In this document: piece by piece, positions 19,613 through 27,870 of the stretch
Layout of the letters: the number at the start of each line of letters is the position of its first letter
Position numbering within the stretch: the stretch's first letter is position 1
DNA from: an uncultured Lachnospiraceae bacterium
GTDB taxonomy: Bacteria > Bacillota > Clostridia > Lachnospirales > Lachnospiraceae
Assembly (NCBI GenBank): GCA_947245585.1
Contig: CAMXPV010000013.1
Span: 1-64,000 of the forward strand
Reading direction: 5' to 3'
DNA length: 64,000 bases
The notes under the pieces: generated by a model
Seen by the model: the letters and a program-made list of their open reading frames with translations, nothing else
Databases searched by the model: none
Told to the model about the DNA's origin: nothing
Program-made: the position numbers and the translations under genes

Positions 19613-19885
19613 ATGAGAATTACTGATGTCCGCGTGCGCAAAATGACTCAAGACAGCAAGATGAAGGCAATCGTCTCGATTACGATTGACGATGAATTCG
19701 TAGTTCATGACATTAAAGTAATTGAAGGCGAAAAGGGTCTGTTCATAGCTATGCCGAGCAAGAAGGCATCGGACGGCGAGTATCGCGATATTGCGCATCC
19801 GATTAATTCGGAAACTCGGGATAGGATTCAGAGGATAATCCTGGAAAACTATGAGAAGGCGCTTATGGAACCGAATACTGAGTAG
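19613..19885 (+). CDS. spoVG: Septation/sporulation regulator SpoVG
   Basis: The 90-aa protein begins [19 protein letters not shown] and contains [14 protein letters not shown] and [10 protein letters not shown], the signature of SpoVG, a small site-specific nucleic-acid-binding regulator. The ATG at 19613 follows AAGGAGG at 9 bases; the frame is open to an ATG at 19592 that lies before this ribosome site and is unlikely. It has its own promoter and terminator, so it is probably monocistronic. Its presence supports an endospore-forming lineage but does not prove sporulation. Confidence 0.96.
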   Translation: MRITDVRVRKMTQDSKMKAIVSITIDDEFVVHDIKVIEGEKGLFIAMPSKKASDGEYRDIAHPINSETRDRIQRIILENYEKALMEPNTE

Positions 19886-19901
19886 CATAGGATGAAAATG
19901 A

Positions 19902-19930
19902 GAAAAGGACGCGAAGGTGTCCTTTTCTTT
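19902..19930 (+). terminator. Intrinsic terminator of spoVG
   Basis: GAAAAGGAC (19902-19910) pairs with GTCCTTTTC (19919-19927) around an 8-base loop and is followed by TTT. Confidence 0.85.
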
Positions 19931-19982
19931 ATGTCGTATGTTAGGAAAGAAAGATATTATTTATTTTTACTAAATTTAGGTC

Positions 19983-20011
19983 TTGACTTTTGATCATTAT
20001 GACAGTATACT
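19983..20011 (+). promoter_or_regulatory. Sigma-A promoter of the amino-acid ABC / ATP-grasp operon
   Basis: TTGACT, a 17-base spacer and TATACT. A 12-bp perfect palindrome TATACATGTATA (20030-20041) lies about 12 bases after the predicted start and could be an operator. Confidence 0.75.
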
Positions 20012-20054
20012 GAGTTACAGACAAGAAATTATACATGTATACAATAATACAGAA

Positions 20055-20104
20055 ACAAAGGCGTTTCTTTCGGAGCAGTCCGATGGAAGCGCCCTTGTTT
20101 TGTA
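20055..20104 (+). terminator. Terminator-like hairpin in the leader of the ABC operon
   Basis: ACAAAGGCG pairs with CGCCCTTGT (8 of 9) and encloses a further TTC/GAA and CGG/CCG stem, followed by TTTTG. Because it lies between the promoter and the first gene, it could act as an attenuator. No antiterminator partner was identified. Confidence 0.5.
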
Positions 20105-20130
20105 TAAGCAGAGAAAAAGAGGGAACGGCC

Positions 20131-20856
20131 ATGATCAAATTGGAGAACGTCAACAAATATTTCGGGGATCTGCATGTGCTGAGAGATGTGAATTTGGAGG
20201 TGAAGGAGGGCGAGAAACTGGTGATTATCGGGCCCTCCGGTTCTGGAAAATCTACAACGGTTCGTTGTATGAATTTTTTGGAAGAACCAAACAGCGGACA
20301 TGTGTACATAGACGGAGAAGAATTGACCCACAGAAATAAAACGCAGCTTGTCCGCAGGACAACGTCCATGGTGTTTCAGCAGTTTAATCTGTATCCGCAT
20401 ATGACAGTGCTGAAAAATCTGGTATTGGCGCCGATGAAGCTCCACCATAAGAGCAGGGAGGAGGCGGAGGAGCTGGCGTACCATTATTTGGATGTGGTGG
20501 GACTGAGAGAGAAGGCGCATGTTTATCCGACCACGCTTTCCGGCGGGCAGCAGCAACGGATCGCGATTGCAAGGGCGTTGTGTATGCAGTCTAAGATCAT
20601 TTTATTTGACGAGCCGACATCGGCTCTTGACCCGGAGACGATTCAGGAGGTATTGGATGTGATGATCAAGCTCGCGAAGGAGAATATCACTATGGTAGTG
20701 GTAACCCATGAGATGGGATTTGCCAGACAGGTAGCCGACCGGGTGATTTTTATGGCGGACGGGCAGATTCTGGAGGAGGGAACGCCGGATCAGTTCTTTG
20801 AGAATCCGCAGAATGAGAGATTAAAGACTTTCCTAGGGAAAATCATTCGCAAGTAA
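20131..20856 (+). CDS. Polar amino-acid ABC transporter, ATP-binding subunit
   Basis: This 241-aa ATPase energises amino-acid import. It has Walker A GPSGSGKST near residues 34-42, the Q-loop VFQQFNLYPHMTVL near 84-97, signature LSGGQQQRIAIARAL near 137-151, Walker B ILFDEPTSALDP near 159, and switch His VVTHEM near 193. The pattern is that of the GlnQ/GltL group of polar amino-acid importers. The ATG at 20131 follows AGAGGGAA; an in-frame upstream ATG at 20035 lies inside the leader hairpin region and is unlikely. It is the first gene of a likely nine- or ten-gene operon. Confidence 0.95.
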   Translation: MIKLENVNKYFGDLHVLRDVNLEVKEGEKLVIIGPSGSGKSTTVRCMNFLEEPNSGHVYIDGEELTHRNKTQLVRRTTSMVFQQFNLYPHMTVLKNLVLAPMKLHHKSREEAEELAYHYLDVVGLREKAHVYPTTLSGGQQQRIAIARALCMQSKIILFDEPTSALDPETIQEVLDVMIKLAKENITMVVVTHEMGFARQVADRVIFMADGQILEEGTPDQFFENPQNERLKTFLGKIIRK

Positions 20857-20917
20857 AGGGCGGGTGTTTTCATAAATAAAAGGGAGCAAAAGATGCTTCA
20901 GAAAAGAGGAGAAAATT

Positions 20918-21871
20918 ATGAAAAAGAAAGTATTGGCGCTTGTATTGGGCGCGGCAATGGTAATGACAACGCTTACGGGCTGTGGGTCCGGGGAGAAGCC
21001 AGCGACGGCACAGGCTGCAGAAACGGCACAGGTGGCGGAGGAAGCGGCAGGGGAAGCGGGATCAAATTCCGAAGAGGCTGGCGCGAAGGAAACGGATGCA
21101 GAGGCGGCGAAGGATATTGCTTCTGCGGATGTGCAGGCGATTGTGGACAGAGGCGTGCTTCGGGTAGGCGTGAAAAATGCGGTGATCGGTTTTGGATTTC
21201 AGGATGAGCTGACAGGCGAGTATTCCGGCATGGAGATTTCTCTCGCAGAGAAAATTGCGGAATCCTTGGGCGTGGATGTGGAGTTTACCACAGTGACAGC
21301 AGCAACAAGAACGGAGCTGCTGGATTCGGGCGACATCGACTGTGTGCTGGCAACTTTTACGATCACCGATGAGCGTAAAGAAAGCTGGGATTTCTCCACG
21401 CCGTACTACACGGATTATGTGACGGTTCTGGTGCAGAAGGATTCAGGTATTGCAGGACTGGCGGATCTGAAAGACAAGAAAGTGGGCGTATCCTCCGGTT
21501 CTACTTCGGCGAGAAGCCTTGTGGCGGCCATGATTGAGAACGGTATCGTAAGCGGCGACGGTTTTGATACGGAGACTTTTGATCCGAGCACATGGACGGA
21601 CGGGATCAGCTTTGCACAGTATGACGATTATCCCACAATTTCTACAGCATTGAGCGCGGGCGAGGTAGACGCTTTCTGCGTGGATAAGTCCATTCTGGCA
21701 GTTTATCACACGGACGACCGCACTTATATTGAAGAAAAATTTGCGCCGCAGGAGTACGGCGTGGCTACGAAAAAAGGATCGGGCTTCAGCGCTTATGTGG
21801 ACGAATTGGTGACGGGCTGGTTGGCTGACGGCACGATCGACGGACTGATTGCGGAGAACGGGATCGAATAA
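20918..21871 (+). CDS. Polar amino-acid ABC transporter, substrate-binding lipoprotein
   Basis: The 317-aa protein has a lipobox (LTGCGSG) that puts the lipidated Cys at residue 22, then an Ala/Glu-rich linker to about residue 60. The periplasmic-binding-protein type 2 domain begins VQAIVDRGVLRVGVK and includes the typical ATFTITDERKESWDFSTPYY. This matches the family of Glu/Asp/Gln/Cys binding proteins; the ligand is not readable. It is 61 bases after the ATPase with GAGGAG before the ATG. It is anchored to the outer face of the membrane and delivers ligand to the two permeases that follow. Confidence 0.94.
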   Translation: MKKKVLALVLGAAMVMTTLTGCGSGEKPATAQAAETAQVAEEAAGEAGSNSEEAGAKETDAEAAKDIASADVQAIVDRGVLRVGVKNAVIGFGFQDELTGEYSGMEISLAEKIAESLGVDVEFTTVTAATRTELLDSGDIDCVLATFTITDERKESWDFSTPYYTDYVTVLVQKDSGIAGLADLKDKKVGVSSGSTSARSLVAAMIENGIVSGDGFDTETFDPSTWTDGISFAQYDDYPTISTALSAGEVDAFCVDKSILAVYHTDDRTYIEEKFAPQEYGVATKKGSGFSAYVDELVTGWLADGTIDGLIAENGIE

Positions 21872-21907
21872 CTGCGTGAGAAGAAATAAAGAGAGAAGGA
21901 GTTTAGT

Positions 21908-22633
21908 ATGGCCGGATTATTTTCAGCGAACGCATGGAATAAAGTATGGATTTACAGGGGCACCTTTTTGATGGGGCTTAAGAACACCGTGATTTCAGCG
22001 GGATTCGGCCTGCTTCTCTCCCTGTGTATCGGAATGATCTTGGGATTGTTTGCCACCAGCGGGAAAAAACCTCTGGCGGCAATCGCCAGAGCTTATGTGG
22101 AATTGATACAAAATACGCCGCTGCTTTTGCAGATGTGTTTTCTCTATTACGCATTGGCATTTTCGGGACACAGCTTAGGGATTTTAGTAACGGGCGTGTT
22201 GTCGCTCGGCATTTACCACGGCGCGTATGTGGCGGAGGTAGTGCGCGCGGGCATTGAGGCAGTTCCGAAAGGACAGTTTGAGGCGGCTTTCTCGCAGGGC
22301 TTCGGTTATCTTGGAAGAATGACTTATATTATCCTGCCCCAGAGCATCAAGGTAATTCTTCCGCCCATGGTAAATCAGGTGGTGAATATTTTCAAAAATA
22401 CCTCCTGCCTCTACATCGTGGGCGGCGCAGACCTGATTTCCATTACCTACAGTTTTGTGACGGGGGAGAACACGGGCGGCGCTTACGCGCCAGCGTATCT
22501 TGTGAGTGGTCTGCTGTTCTTCATAGTCTGCTGCCCGTTGTCTTCACTGGCGAGCATGTGGGAGATTTCTTTGAAGAAGCGGGAGGATCGGAGCGGCAGG
22601 ATGGATCGGAAGAGATCGGAAAGGGTGGCATAA
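21908..22633 (+). CDS. Amino-acid ABC transporter permease 1
   Basis: The 241-aa membrane protein has about five helices and the HisM/GlnP-type loop AEVVRAGIEAVPKGQFEAAFSQG split around residues 111-133, which contacts the ATPase. IYRGTFLMGLKNTVISAGFG is the usual N-terminal segment. GGAG precedes its ATG. It is 3 bases from the second permease, so the two likely form a heterodimer. The C-terminus carries a charged tail (KKREDRSGRMDRKRSER). Confidence 0.93.
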   Translation: MAGLFSANAWNKVWIYRGTFLMGLKNTVISAGFGLLLSLCIGMILGLFATSGKKPLAAIARAYVELIQNTPLLLQMCFLYYALAFSGHSLGILVTGVLSLGIYHGAYVAEVVRAGIEAVPKGQFEAAFSQGFGYLGRMTYIILPQSIKVILPPMVNQVVNIFKNTSCLYIVGGADLISITYSFVTGENTGGAYAPAYLVSGLLFFIVCCPLSSLASMWEISLKKREDRSGRMDRKRSERVA

Positions 22634-22636
22634 TTT

Positions 22637-23398
22637 ATGGAGACGATCAGAGGAAGCTTGTCTATCCTAACAAACGGCGCAGTTTTGCTCTATCTTTTGA
22701 AGGGCGTGGCCTTTACAGTTATCATTTCCCTGACGGCCGTGGTCATTGGCCTGTTGTTCGGATCAGTGTTAGCGCTCCTTCGGAATTATTGTAACAGCAG
22801 GAAAACGGCGATATTTAAGTGGCTGGCGGTAGCATACATAGAGATTTTCCGAAATACGCCGTTGCTTTTATGGATCTTTATTTGTTTGGTGTTCTGCCCC
22901 TGCCCGGAATTCTTAGGGCGGAAGATGTGGGGGCTTTCCTCCGCAGAAGTGAAGCTTTTATTTAAAACGGCGGTGGCGTTGATTTTATTTACGTCCTCTG
23001 TTATTGCAGAGATTGTCAGGGGCGGGCTGAATTCAGTGGCGGAAGGACAATTTGAGGCGGGACATTCGCAGGGGTTTAGCACGGTACAGATTATGCTTTA
23101 TATTGTGCTTCCGCAAGCCTATAGAAATATTGTGCCCACCCTGCTCAGCCAGATCATTACCACGATCAAGGACTCGTCCTATTTGGCGAATGTGGCGACG
23201 ATTGAATTGATGGCGAGGGTGAAAAAGATTTTGAGCTCGGCACAGAAATATAACGGTATGGGGACAGTCAACGTGTCGGATGTATTTGTGCTCTTCGGTT
23301 TTGCCTGCCTGATTTATTTTGCCATTAACTTTACCATTTCCTTTCTTGTTAGGAATATGCAGAAGAAGCGGAAGCGGGCGGTGCCAGTGAGAGCTTAA
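22637..23398 (+). CDS. Amino-acid ABC transporter permease 2
   Basis: The 253-aa second permease has the coupling loop IVRGGLNSVAEGQFEAGHSQ near residues 127-146 and about five or six membrane helices. IEIFRNTPLLLWIF is a conserved element of the family. It ends in a basic tail (MQKKRKRAVPVRA). No terminator separates it from the next gene 54 bases downstream, so the transporter is probably co-expressed with the peptide-bond enzymes that follow. Confidence 0.93.
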   Translation: METIRGSLSILTNGAVLLYLLKGVAFTVIISLTAVVIGLLFGSVLALLRNYCNSRKTAIFKWLAVAYIEIFRNTPLLLWIFICLVFCPCPEFLGRKMWGLSSAEVKLLFKTAVALILFTSSVIAEIVRGGLNSVAEGQFEAGHSQGFSTVQIMLYIVLPQAYRNIVPTLLSQIITTIKDSSYLANVATIELMARVKKILSSAQKYNGMGTVNVSDVFVLFGFACLIYFAINFTISFLVRNMQKKRKRAVPVRA

Positions 23399-23452
23399 AG
23401 ATCGTCAGAAAAAGGGAATATGACGAAAAGAAAAGCGGTAGGGAGAGACGGG

Positions 23453-24067
23453 ATGGAACAATATGTAATTACGATTTCAAGACAATTTGGGAGTATGGGA
23501 AGAACCATTGCCAAACAGATGGCTAGGGAACTTGGCATTGAATTTTACGACAGGGATATCGTGGAGGAGACTGCGAAGCGGATGGGGCTGCCGGTATCTG
23601 TGATCAGCGCCAAGGAGGAAAACGCCAATTCTATTTATTTTAGGAGGCAGTACCCTTTGGGGATGGGCGTTTCCAATATGCAGGACGAGATATTCAACAT
23701 TCAAAAAAATATCATAGAAGATCTGGCGAAGAAGGAGTCCTGCATTATTGTGGGCAGATGTGCGGATTCCATTTTAGCAGACAGCAAAAACCGGCTCAGT
23801 ATATATATCTATGCGCCTTATGAGAAGCGGCTGCAAAACTGTACGGAAATTTTAAAGATGGAAGAGAAGACGGCGAGAAAAATGATCCGGGAGGTGGATC
23901 GTTCCCGAGAACTGTACCACAGAAGATACTGTCCGGAATATACGGACGCTTTTTCCAACCGGGACGTCCTGATCGATTCAAGCCGTTTTGGAATAGAAAA
24001 AACAGCGGAGATTTTGGTGAAGCTGGTGTTGGATTTATATGGGGGCGTACTATGGACGAACGGATGA
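23453..24067 (+). CDS. Cytidylate-kinase-like protein
   Basis: The 204-aa protein has the P-loop-like ISRQFGSMGRTIAKQMA (near residues 6-22) and FYDRDIVEETAKRMG, features of the cytidylate kinase-like family (Cytidylate_kin2). The lid-like segment YEKRLQNCTEILKMEEKTA and the C-terminal ID.SRFG pattern also agree. Its true substrate is not established and it differs from housekeeping Cmk. ATG 23453 follows AGGGAGA at about 6 bases; upstream ATG 23420 has its site too close. It overlaps the ATP-grasp gene by 16 bases. Confidence 0.85.
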   Translation: MEQYVITISRQFGSMGRTIAKQMARELGIEFYDRDIVEETAKRMGLPVSVISAKEENANSIYFRRQYPLGMGVSNMQDEIFNIQKNIIEDLAKKESCIIVGRCADSILADSKNRLSIYIYAPYEKRLQNCTEILKMEEKTARKMIREVDRSRELYHRRYCPEYTDAFSNRDVLIDSSRFGIEKTAEILVKLVLDLYGGVLWTNG

Positions 24068-25383
24068 GCAGATTAGAACTGTTACAGCACACGGATGCGG
24101 TCAACGAGCTTCTGGCGCGTTACGGCGTGAAATTTGGTATCTATAAAAATAATGAATTTAGGGAGCAGCTTTTTCCATTTGACGCAATTCCAAGGGTGAT
24201 CGAGTGCGAGGAGTTCGCTTTTTTGGAGCGCGGCCTGAAACAGCGGGTTATAGCCTTGAATCTTTTCCTGAAAGATATTTACAGCAAAAAACAGATTGTA
24301 ATGGACAAGGTTGTGCCGGAGGATTTTATTTTTGCTTCCAGCGGTTATATGGCGGAGTGCGAGGGCGCCATGCCTCCCAAGGGGATTTACTCCCATATTT
24401 CGGGAATTGATTTGGTGAAGGGAAAGGACGGGGAGTGGTATATTTTGGAGGATAATCTGCGGGTGCCCTCCGGCGCTTCTTATCCCATGATTGCCAGAGA
24501 GTTCTGCAGAAGAAGTTCGCCCAATACCTTTCATGACAATCATCTGGAGGATAACAGAAATTATGCGGCGCTTTTGCGGCGGACGATGGACTATGTGAAT
24601 ACCGGCGGGCATACGGTGATCCTCACGCCGGGGAGATATAATGCGGCTTATTTTGAACATTCCTATCTAGCGGAAAAGACGGGAGCGCATCTGGTAAACG
24701 GTTCGGAGCTAATGGTAGAGGACGATAAACTCTATTACGTGGCGGTGGACGGACGAAGAGAGCGCGTAGGGGCGGTATACAGACGGATCTCAGACGAATA
24801 TCTGGACCCTATGAACTTTAAGCCGGAGTCGTTAATCGGCATTCCTCATATTTATGATGTGTTCCGCAAGGGCAATGTGGCGCTTATTAATGCGCCGGGC
24901 AACGGCGTGGCGGATGACAAGGGAATCTATTATTTTGTACCGAAGATGATTCAATATTACTTGAATGAGGAACCGATTTTGTCCAATGCACCCACTTACC
25001 TTCCTTTTTATGAGGAGGACATGCAGTATGTGCTCGCCCATTTTGACGAGCTGGTATTGAAGGACGTGGCGGAGGCCGGCGGCTACGGCGTGGTTTTCGG
25101 CAGAAGCATGTCGAAAGCGCAGAAGGAAGAATTTATCGCGTTGCTGAAAAAAGAGCCGAGAAGGTTTATCGCGCAGGAGATTATTGATTTTCAGGATCTG
25201 GATATCTTAGAAGAGGGAAGCGTGATTCCGCGGAAGGCGGATTTGAGGGCTTTTGTGCTGATGGCGGAAGAGCCCGTCGTTTGGAAAAGCGGTCTGACGC
25301 GGTTTTCCAGAAATCCCGATTCGTTCATTGTCAATTCATCGCAGGGAGGAGGATTTAAAGATACATGGGTATTATCTCAGTAG
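24052..25383 (+). CDS. Circularly permuted ATP-grasp protein
   Basis: The 443-aa enzyme is of the circularly permuted ATP-grasp type 2 group (DUF404/407 lineage). Visible blocks are GIDLVKGKDGEWYILEDNLR near residues 121-140, then VPSGASYPM, DDKGIYYFVPKMIQYYLNEE near 287, and VLKDVAEAGGYGVVFG near 337. The group is predicted to form amide or peptide bonds with ATP. It is regularly linked to Alpha-E and transglutaminase-like genes, exactly as here. The start at 24052 overlaps the previous gene and has no strong ribosome site, implying translational coupling. The substrate is unknown. Confidence 0.92.
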   Translation: MDERMSRLELLQHTDAVNELLARYGVKFGIYKNNEFREQLFPFDAIPRVIECEEFAFLERGLKQRVIALNLFLKDIYSKKQIVMDKVVPEDFIFASSGYMAECEGAMPPKGIYSHISGIDLVKGKDGEWYILEDNLRVPSGASYPMIAREFCRRSSPNTFHDNHLEDNRNYAALLRRTMDYVNTGGHTVILTPGRYNAAYFEHSYLAEKTGAHLVNGSELMVEDDKLYYVAVDGRRERVGAVYRRISDEYLDPMNFKPESLIGIPHIYDVFRKGNVALINAPGNGVADDKGIYYFVPKMIQYYLNEEPILSNAPTYLPFYEEDMQYVLAHFDELVLKDVAEAGGYGVVFGRSMSKAQKEEFIALLKKEPRRFIAQEIIDFQDLDILEEGSVIPRKADLRAFVLMAEEPVVWKSGLTRFSRNPDSFIVNSSQGGGFKDTWVLSQ

Positions 25384-26027
25384 AACAGGCGGACCGATTA
25401 TATTGGCTGGGAAGATATACGGAGCGGGTCTACACGACGCTTCGTATGTTTTGCCAAAGCTTTGACGTTATGATCGACGAGCTCAGGGACAGTTACAGTG
25501 AGTTTTGTAAAAAGATAGATATTCCCGATATTTATGAGGATAAAGATACTTTTTTGAAGATGTATCCCTTTGATCTGGAAAATTCCGATTCCATTATCAG
25601 TAATCTTGACAGGGCTTATGATAATGCGGTGGTGCTCAGGGAGAGCATCGGTTCCGAGGCGCTGTCCTACATACAGTTGGCGGTCTATGAAATGAATAAG
25701 GCCAGCGTCAGCAAAGCGCCGTTAATCGAGCTGCAGCATGTGATCGATGATCTGCTGGCTTTCTGGGGCATTGCGGACGATCAGATTGACTCGGAACAGA
25801 TTCGCAACATTATCAAAGCGGGCAAACGCATCGAGCGGATCGATCTCTATGCCAGATTAGGCGTGGCGGGACAGGAGCTGGCTCGGGAAGTGCATCGCAT
25901 GATTCCGCGGGTTGAGAGATGCGGTCTGGAATATGAGGCGGATCAATTGAAGCTGCTCAAAGAGTTGGCGGAAGACTCGGAACCGGACTATTACAGGATT
26001 GTGCGGGAAGTGGAGACGGTTTTATAA
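25365..26027 (+). CDS. Alpha-E domain protein
   Basis: The 220-aa all-alpha protein begins MGIISVEQADRLYWLGRYTE, the conserved start of the Alpha-E family (DUF403), with ERVYTTLRMF and the internal DNAVVLRESIGSEALSYIQ near residues 85-103. No catalytic motif is seen; the domain is thought to help the permuted ATP-grasp enzyme in peptide synthesis. It overlaps the ATP-grasp gene by 19 bases, a strong sign that the two products form a complex. Confidence 0.9.
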   Translation: MGIISVEQADRLYWLGRYTERVYTTLRMFCQSFDVMIDELRDSYSEFCKKIDIPDIYEDKDTFLKMYPFDLENSDSIISNLDRAYDNAVVLRESIGSEALSYIQLAVYEMNKASVSKAPLIELQHVIDDLLAFWGIADDQIDSEQIRNIIKAGKRIERIDLYARLGVAGQELAREVHRMIPRVERCGLEYEADQLKLLKELAEDSEPDYYRIVREVETVL

Positions 26028-26098
26028 GCGGATTCAGGCGATGATGCGCAATTTTGAGAGGAAGAGAAGACGAAAGAATTTATTTGATGGAGAACGCC

Positions 26099-26887
26099 AT
26101 GAAACGATTGAAGTTTGATTATTTTATGAAAATTGATTATTCGGAAGCGGTGTCTCTTTGCCATTTTACGATAAAGTGTTTTCCTCAAAACACAAAACGG
26201 CAGAGAGTGGAGGGCGTGTCCATTGCACTGTCGCCTGCCGTGCCTTACAGCATAGGAGCCGATTCCTTTGGAAACCGGCAGATATACGGGAGGGACGATA
26301 TTGCGCACCATAGCTTTTCTTTTCGGATCACGGGGAAAGCCCGCACGGGTCTTTCGGCATGGGAGGAGGACGCTGATGTCGATCAGACGGCAGTTTTTAG
26401 ATATCCCCACGGTTTGAATCAGGCGGGAGAAAGTCTGCGGGCTTACCATGATAAGATCGGGAAAGAACTGCCGGAAGACGTATACGGAAAAAGCTTGTGT
26501 ATCATGCACAGATTGTATCAGGACTTTACTTATGAGAAAGGCATCACCGATATGAATACGACAGCGGAGGAGGCTTTTTGTCTGGGAAAGGGCGTGTGTC
26601 AGGATTACGCGCATATCTTGATTGCCTTGCTCCAAATGGAGAGGATTCCCGCCAGGTATGTGACGGGTATGTTGATAGGCGAGGGAGCCAGTCATGCATG
26701 GGTGGAGGTTCTGCATGAGGGAAGATGGTATGGTCTTGATCCGACGAACGACAGTCCGGTGACGGACGCTCACATTAGAATCGGCGCAGGCAGGGAGGCT
26801 TCGGATTGCCTGATCAACCGGGGTATTATGCACGGCGGCGGTACGCAGGTACAGACCATAGAGGTGATTGTAAGCGAAGAGGATTGA
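26099..26887 (+). CDS. Transglutaminase-like cysteine protease/amidase
   Basis: The 262-aa protein shows a transglutaminase-core triad: Cys in LGKGVCQDYAHIL (near residue 168), His in ASHAWVEVLHEGRW (near 206) and Asp in YGLDPTNDSP (near 220). The N-terminal half is a beta-rich domain typical of the group found with Alpha-E and ATP-grasp genes. Members are expected to cleave or transfer amide bonds. No signal peptide is visible, so it should act in the cytoplasm. I chose ATG 26099 with GGAG 6 bases upstream; TTG 26054 and ATG 26087 are alternatives. Confidence 0.88.
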   Translation: MKRLKFDYFMKIDYSEAVSLCHFTIKCFPQNTKRQRVEGVSIALSPAVPYSIGADSFGNRQIYGRDDIAHHSFSFRITGKARTGLSAWEEDADVDQTAVFRYPHGLNQAGESLRAYHDKIGKELPEDVYGKSLCIMHRLYQDFTYEKGITDMNTTAEEAFCLGKGVCQDYAHILIALLQMERIPARYVTGMLIGEGASHAWVEVLHEGRWYGLDPTNDSPVTDAHIRIGAGREASDCLINRGIMHGGGTQVQTIEVIVSEED

Positions 26888-26907
26888 CGCTTCGGAACGG
26901 AGGAAAC

Positions 26908-27870
26908 ATGATTGAGACGGTAACGTCCATTACGCTGCCGGCGGATGAGACGCTTTTCATCAGGAAACAGCGGATCGAACCGAAAGAAAAGAGCGGCGTT
27001 GCAAAAAGAATCAGTATTGTGACAGGCATACATGGAGATGAGTTGGAGGGACAGTATGTCTGTTTTGAATTGTCCAGACGTATCAAGCGGCGGATGGATT
27101 GTTTGAAGGGGATAGTAGATATTTATCCGGCATTAAATCCATTGGGCATTGATTCCGTGACAAGGGGCATTCCGGCTTTTGACCTGGATATGAACCGGCT
27201 GTTTCCGGGGTGTCAGGACGGCAATATGACGGAATACTTGGCATCCAGGATTGTGCAGGATTTGTCTGGTTCTATGGTGGTACTGGATATTCACGCCAGT
27301 AATATTTATCTCACGGAGATTCCCCAGATCCGCGTCAACGAGCTGCATGAGAGGGAATTGGTCCCACTGGCGGCGGAGACGGGCGTGGATTTTATCTGGG
27401 TGCACGGCGCGAGCACAGTGTTGGAATCGACACTGGCCTACAGTTTAAACAGTACAGGCACGCCGACGCTTGTGGTGGAGATGGGTGTGGGAATGCGCAT
27501 TACAAAGTCTTATGGAGATCAGTTGGTGGATGGTATTTTACATTTGATGAAAAAGCTTGGTCTGTGGACAGGGGAGACGGCGGCTGTCAGAAAGCCTGTA
27601 ATCTCCAAAGATCCCGATGATGTGGCCTATCTCAATGCACCTGCCGGGGGCATTTTTGTGCCGGTTGTGAAGCACTGGGAATGTCTGCATAAGGGGCAGC
27701 TGATCGGCCAGATTATCGATCCGCTGGCAGGAATGGTGGTGGCTGAGGTGGCGGCGCCGATGGATGGGATTCTGTTTACGATCAGGGAATATCCGGTGGT
27801 GGACGAGGGATCCCTGATTGGAAGATTGCTTTGCAAAAAAGCCTGCGGACACCGTTGGGAGGAGAGATGA
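26908..27870 (+). CDS. M14-type succinylglutamate desuccinylase/aspartoacylase family protein (metal site intact)
   Basis: The 320-aa protein has the AstE/AspA zinc site: GIHGDELEG (near residues 35-43, His and Glu) and VVLDIHAS (near 124-131, second His). The substrate Arg lies in DLDMNRLFPG near 94 and the probable catalytic Glu in VVEMGVGM near 191. The final ~70 residues form a hammerhead/biotinyl-like barrel. Family members hydrolyse N-acyl amino acids or similar amides. It begins at ATG 26908 after GGAGG and ends in an ATGA overlap with its paralogue. It probably trims a product of the ATP-grasp/transglutaminase genes. Confidence 0.88.
   Translation: MIETVTSITLPADETLFIRKQRIEPKEKSGVAKRISIVTGIHGDELEGQYVCFELSRRIKRRMDCLKGIVDIYPALNPLGIDSVTRGIPAFDLDMNRLFPGCQDGNMTEYLASRIVQDLSGSMVVLDIHASNIYLTEIPQIRVNELHERELVPLAAETGVDFIWVHGASTVLESTLAYSLNSTGTPTLVVEMGVGMRITKSYGDQLVDGILHLMKKLGLWTGETAAVRKPVISKDPDDVAYLNAPAGGIFVPVVKHWECLHKGQLIGQIIDPLAGMVVAEVAAPMDGILFTIREYPVVDEGSLIGRLLCKKACGHRWEER

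Noticed and set aside
20035-20130. N-terminal extension of the amino-acid ABC ATPase
   Set aside because: The extra 32 residues overlap the leader hairpin, show no similarity to the family and lie before the proper ribosome site.
25991-26833. 280-codon minus-strand frame opposite the transglutaminase-like gene
   Set aside because: The plus-strand gene has a full Cys-His-Asp triad and operon context; the antisense frame shows neither start signals nor domains.
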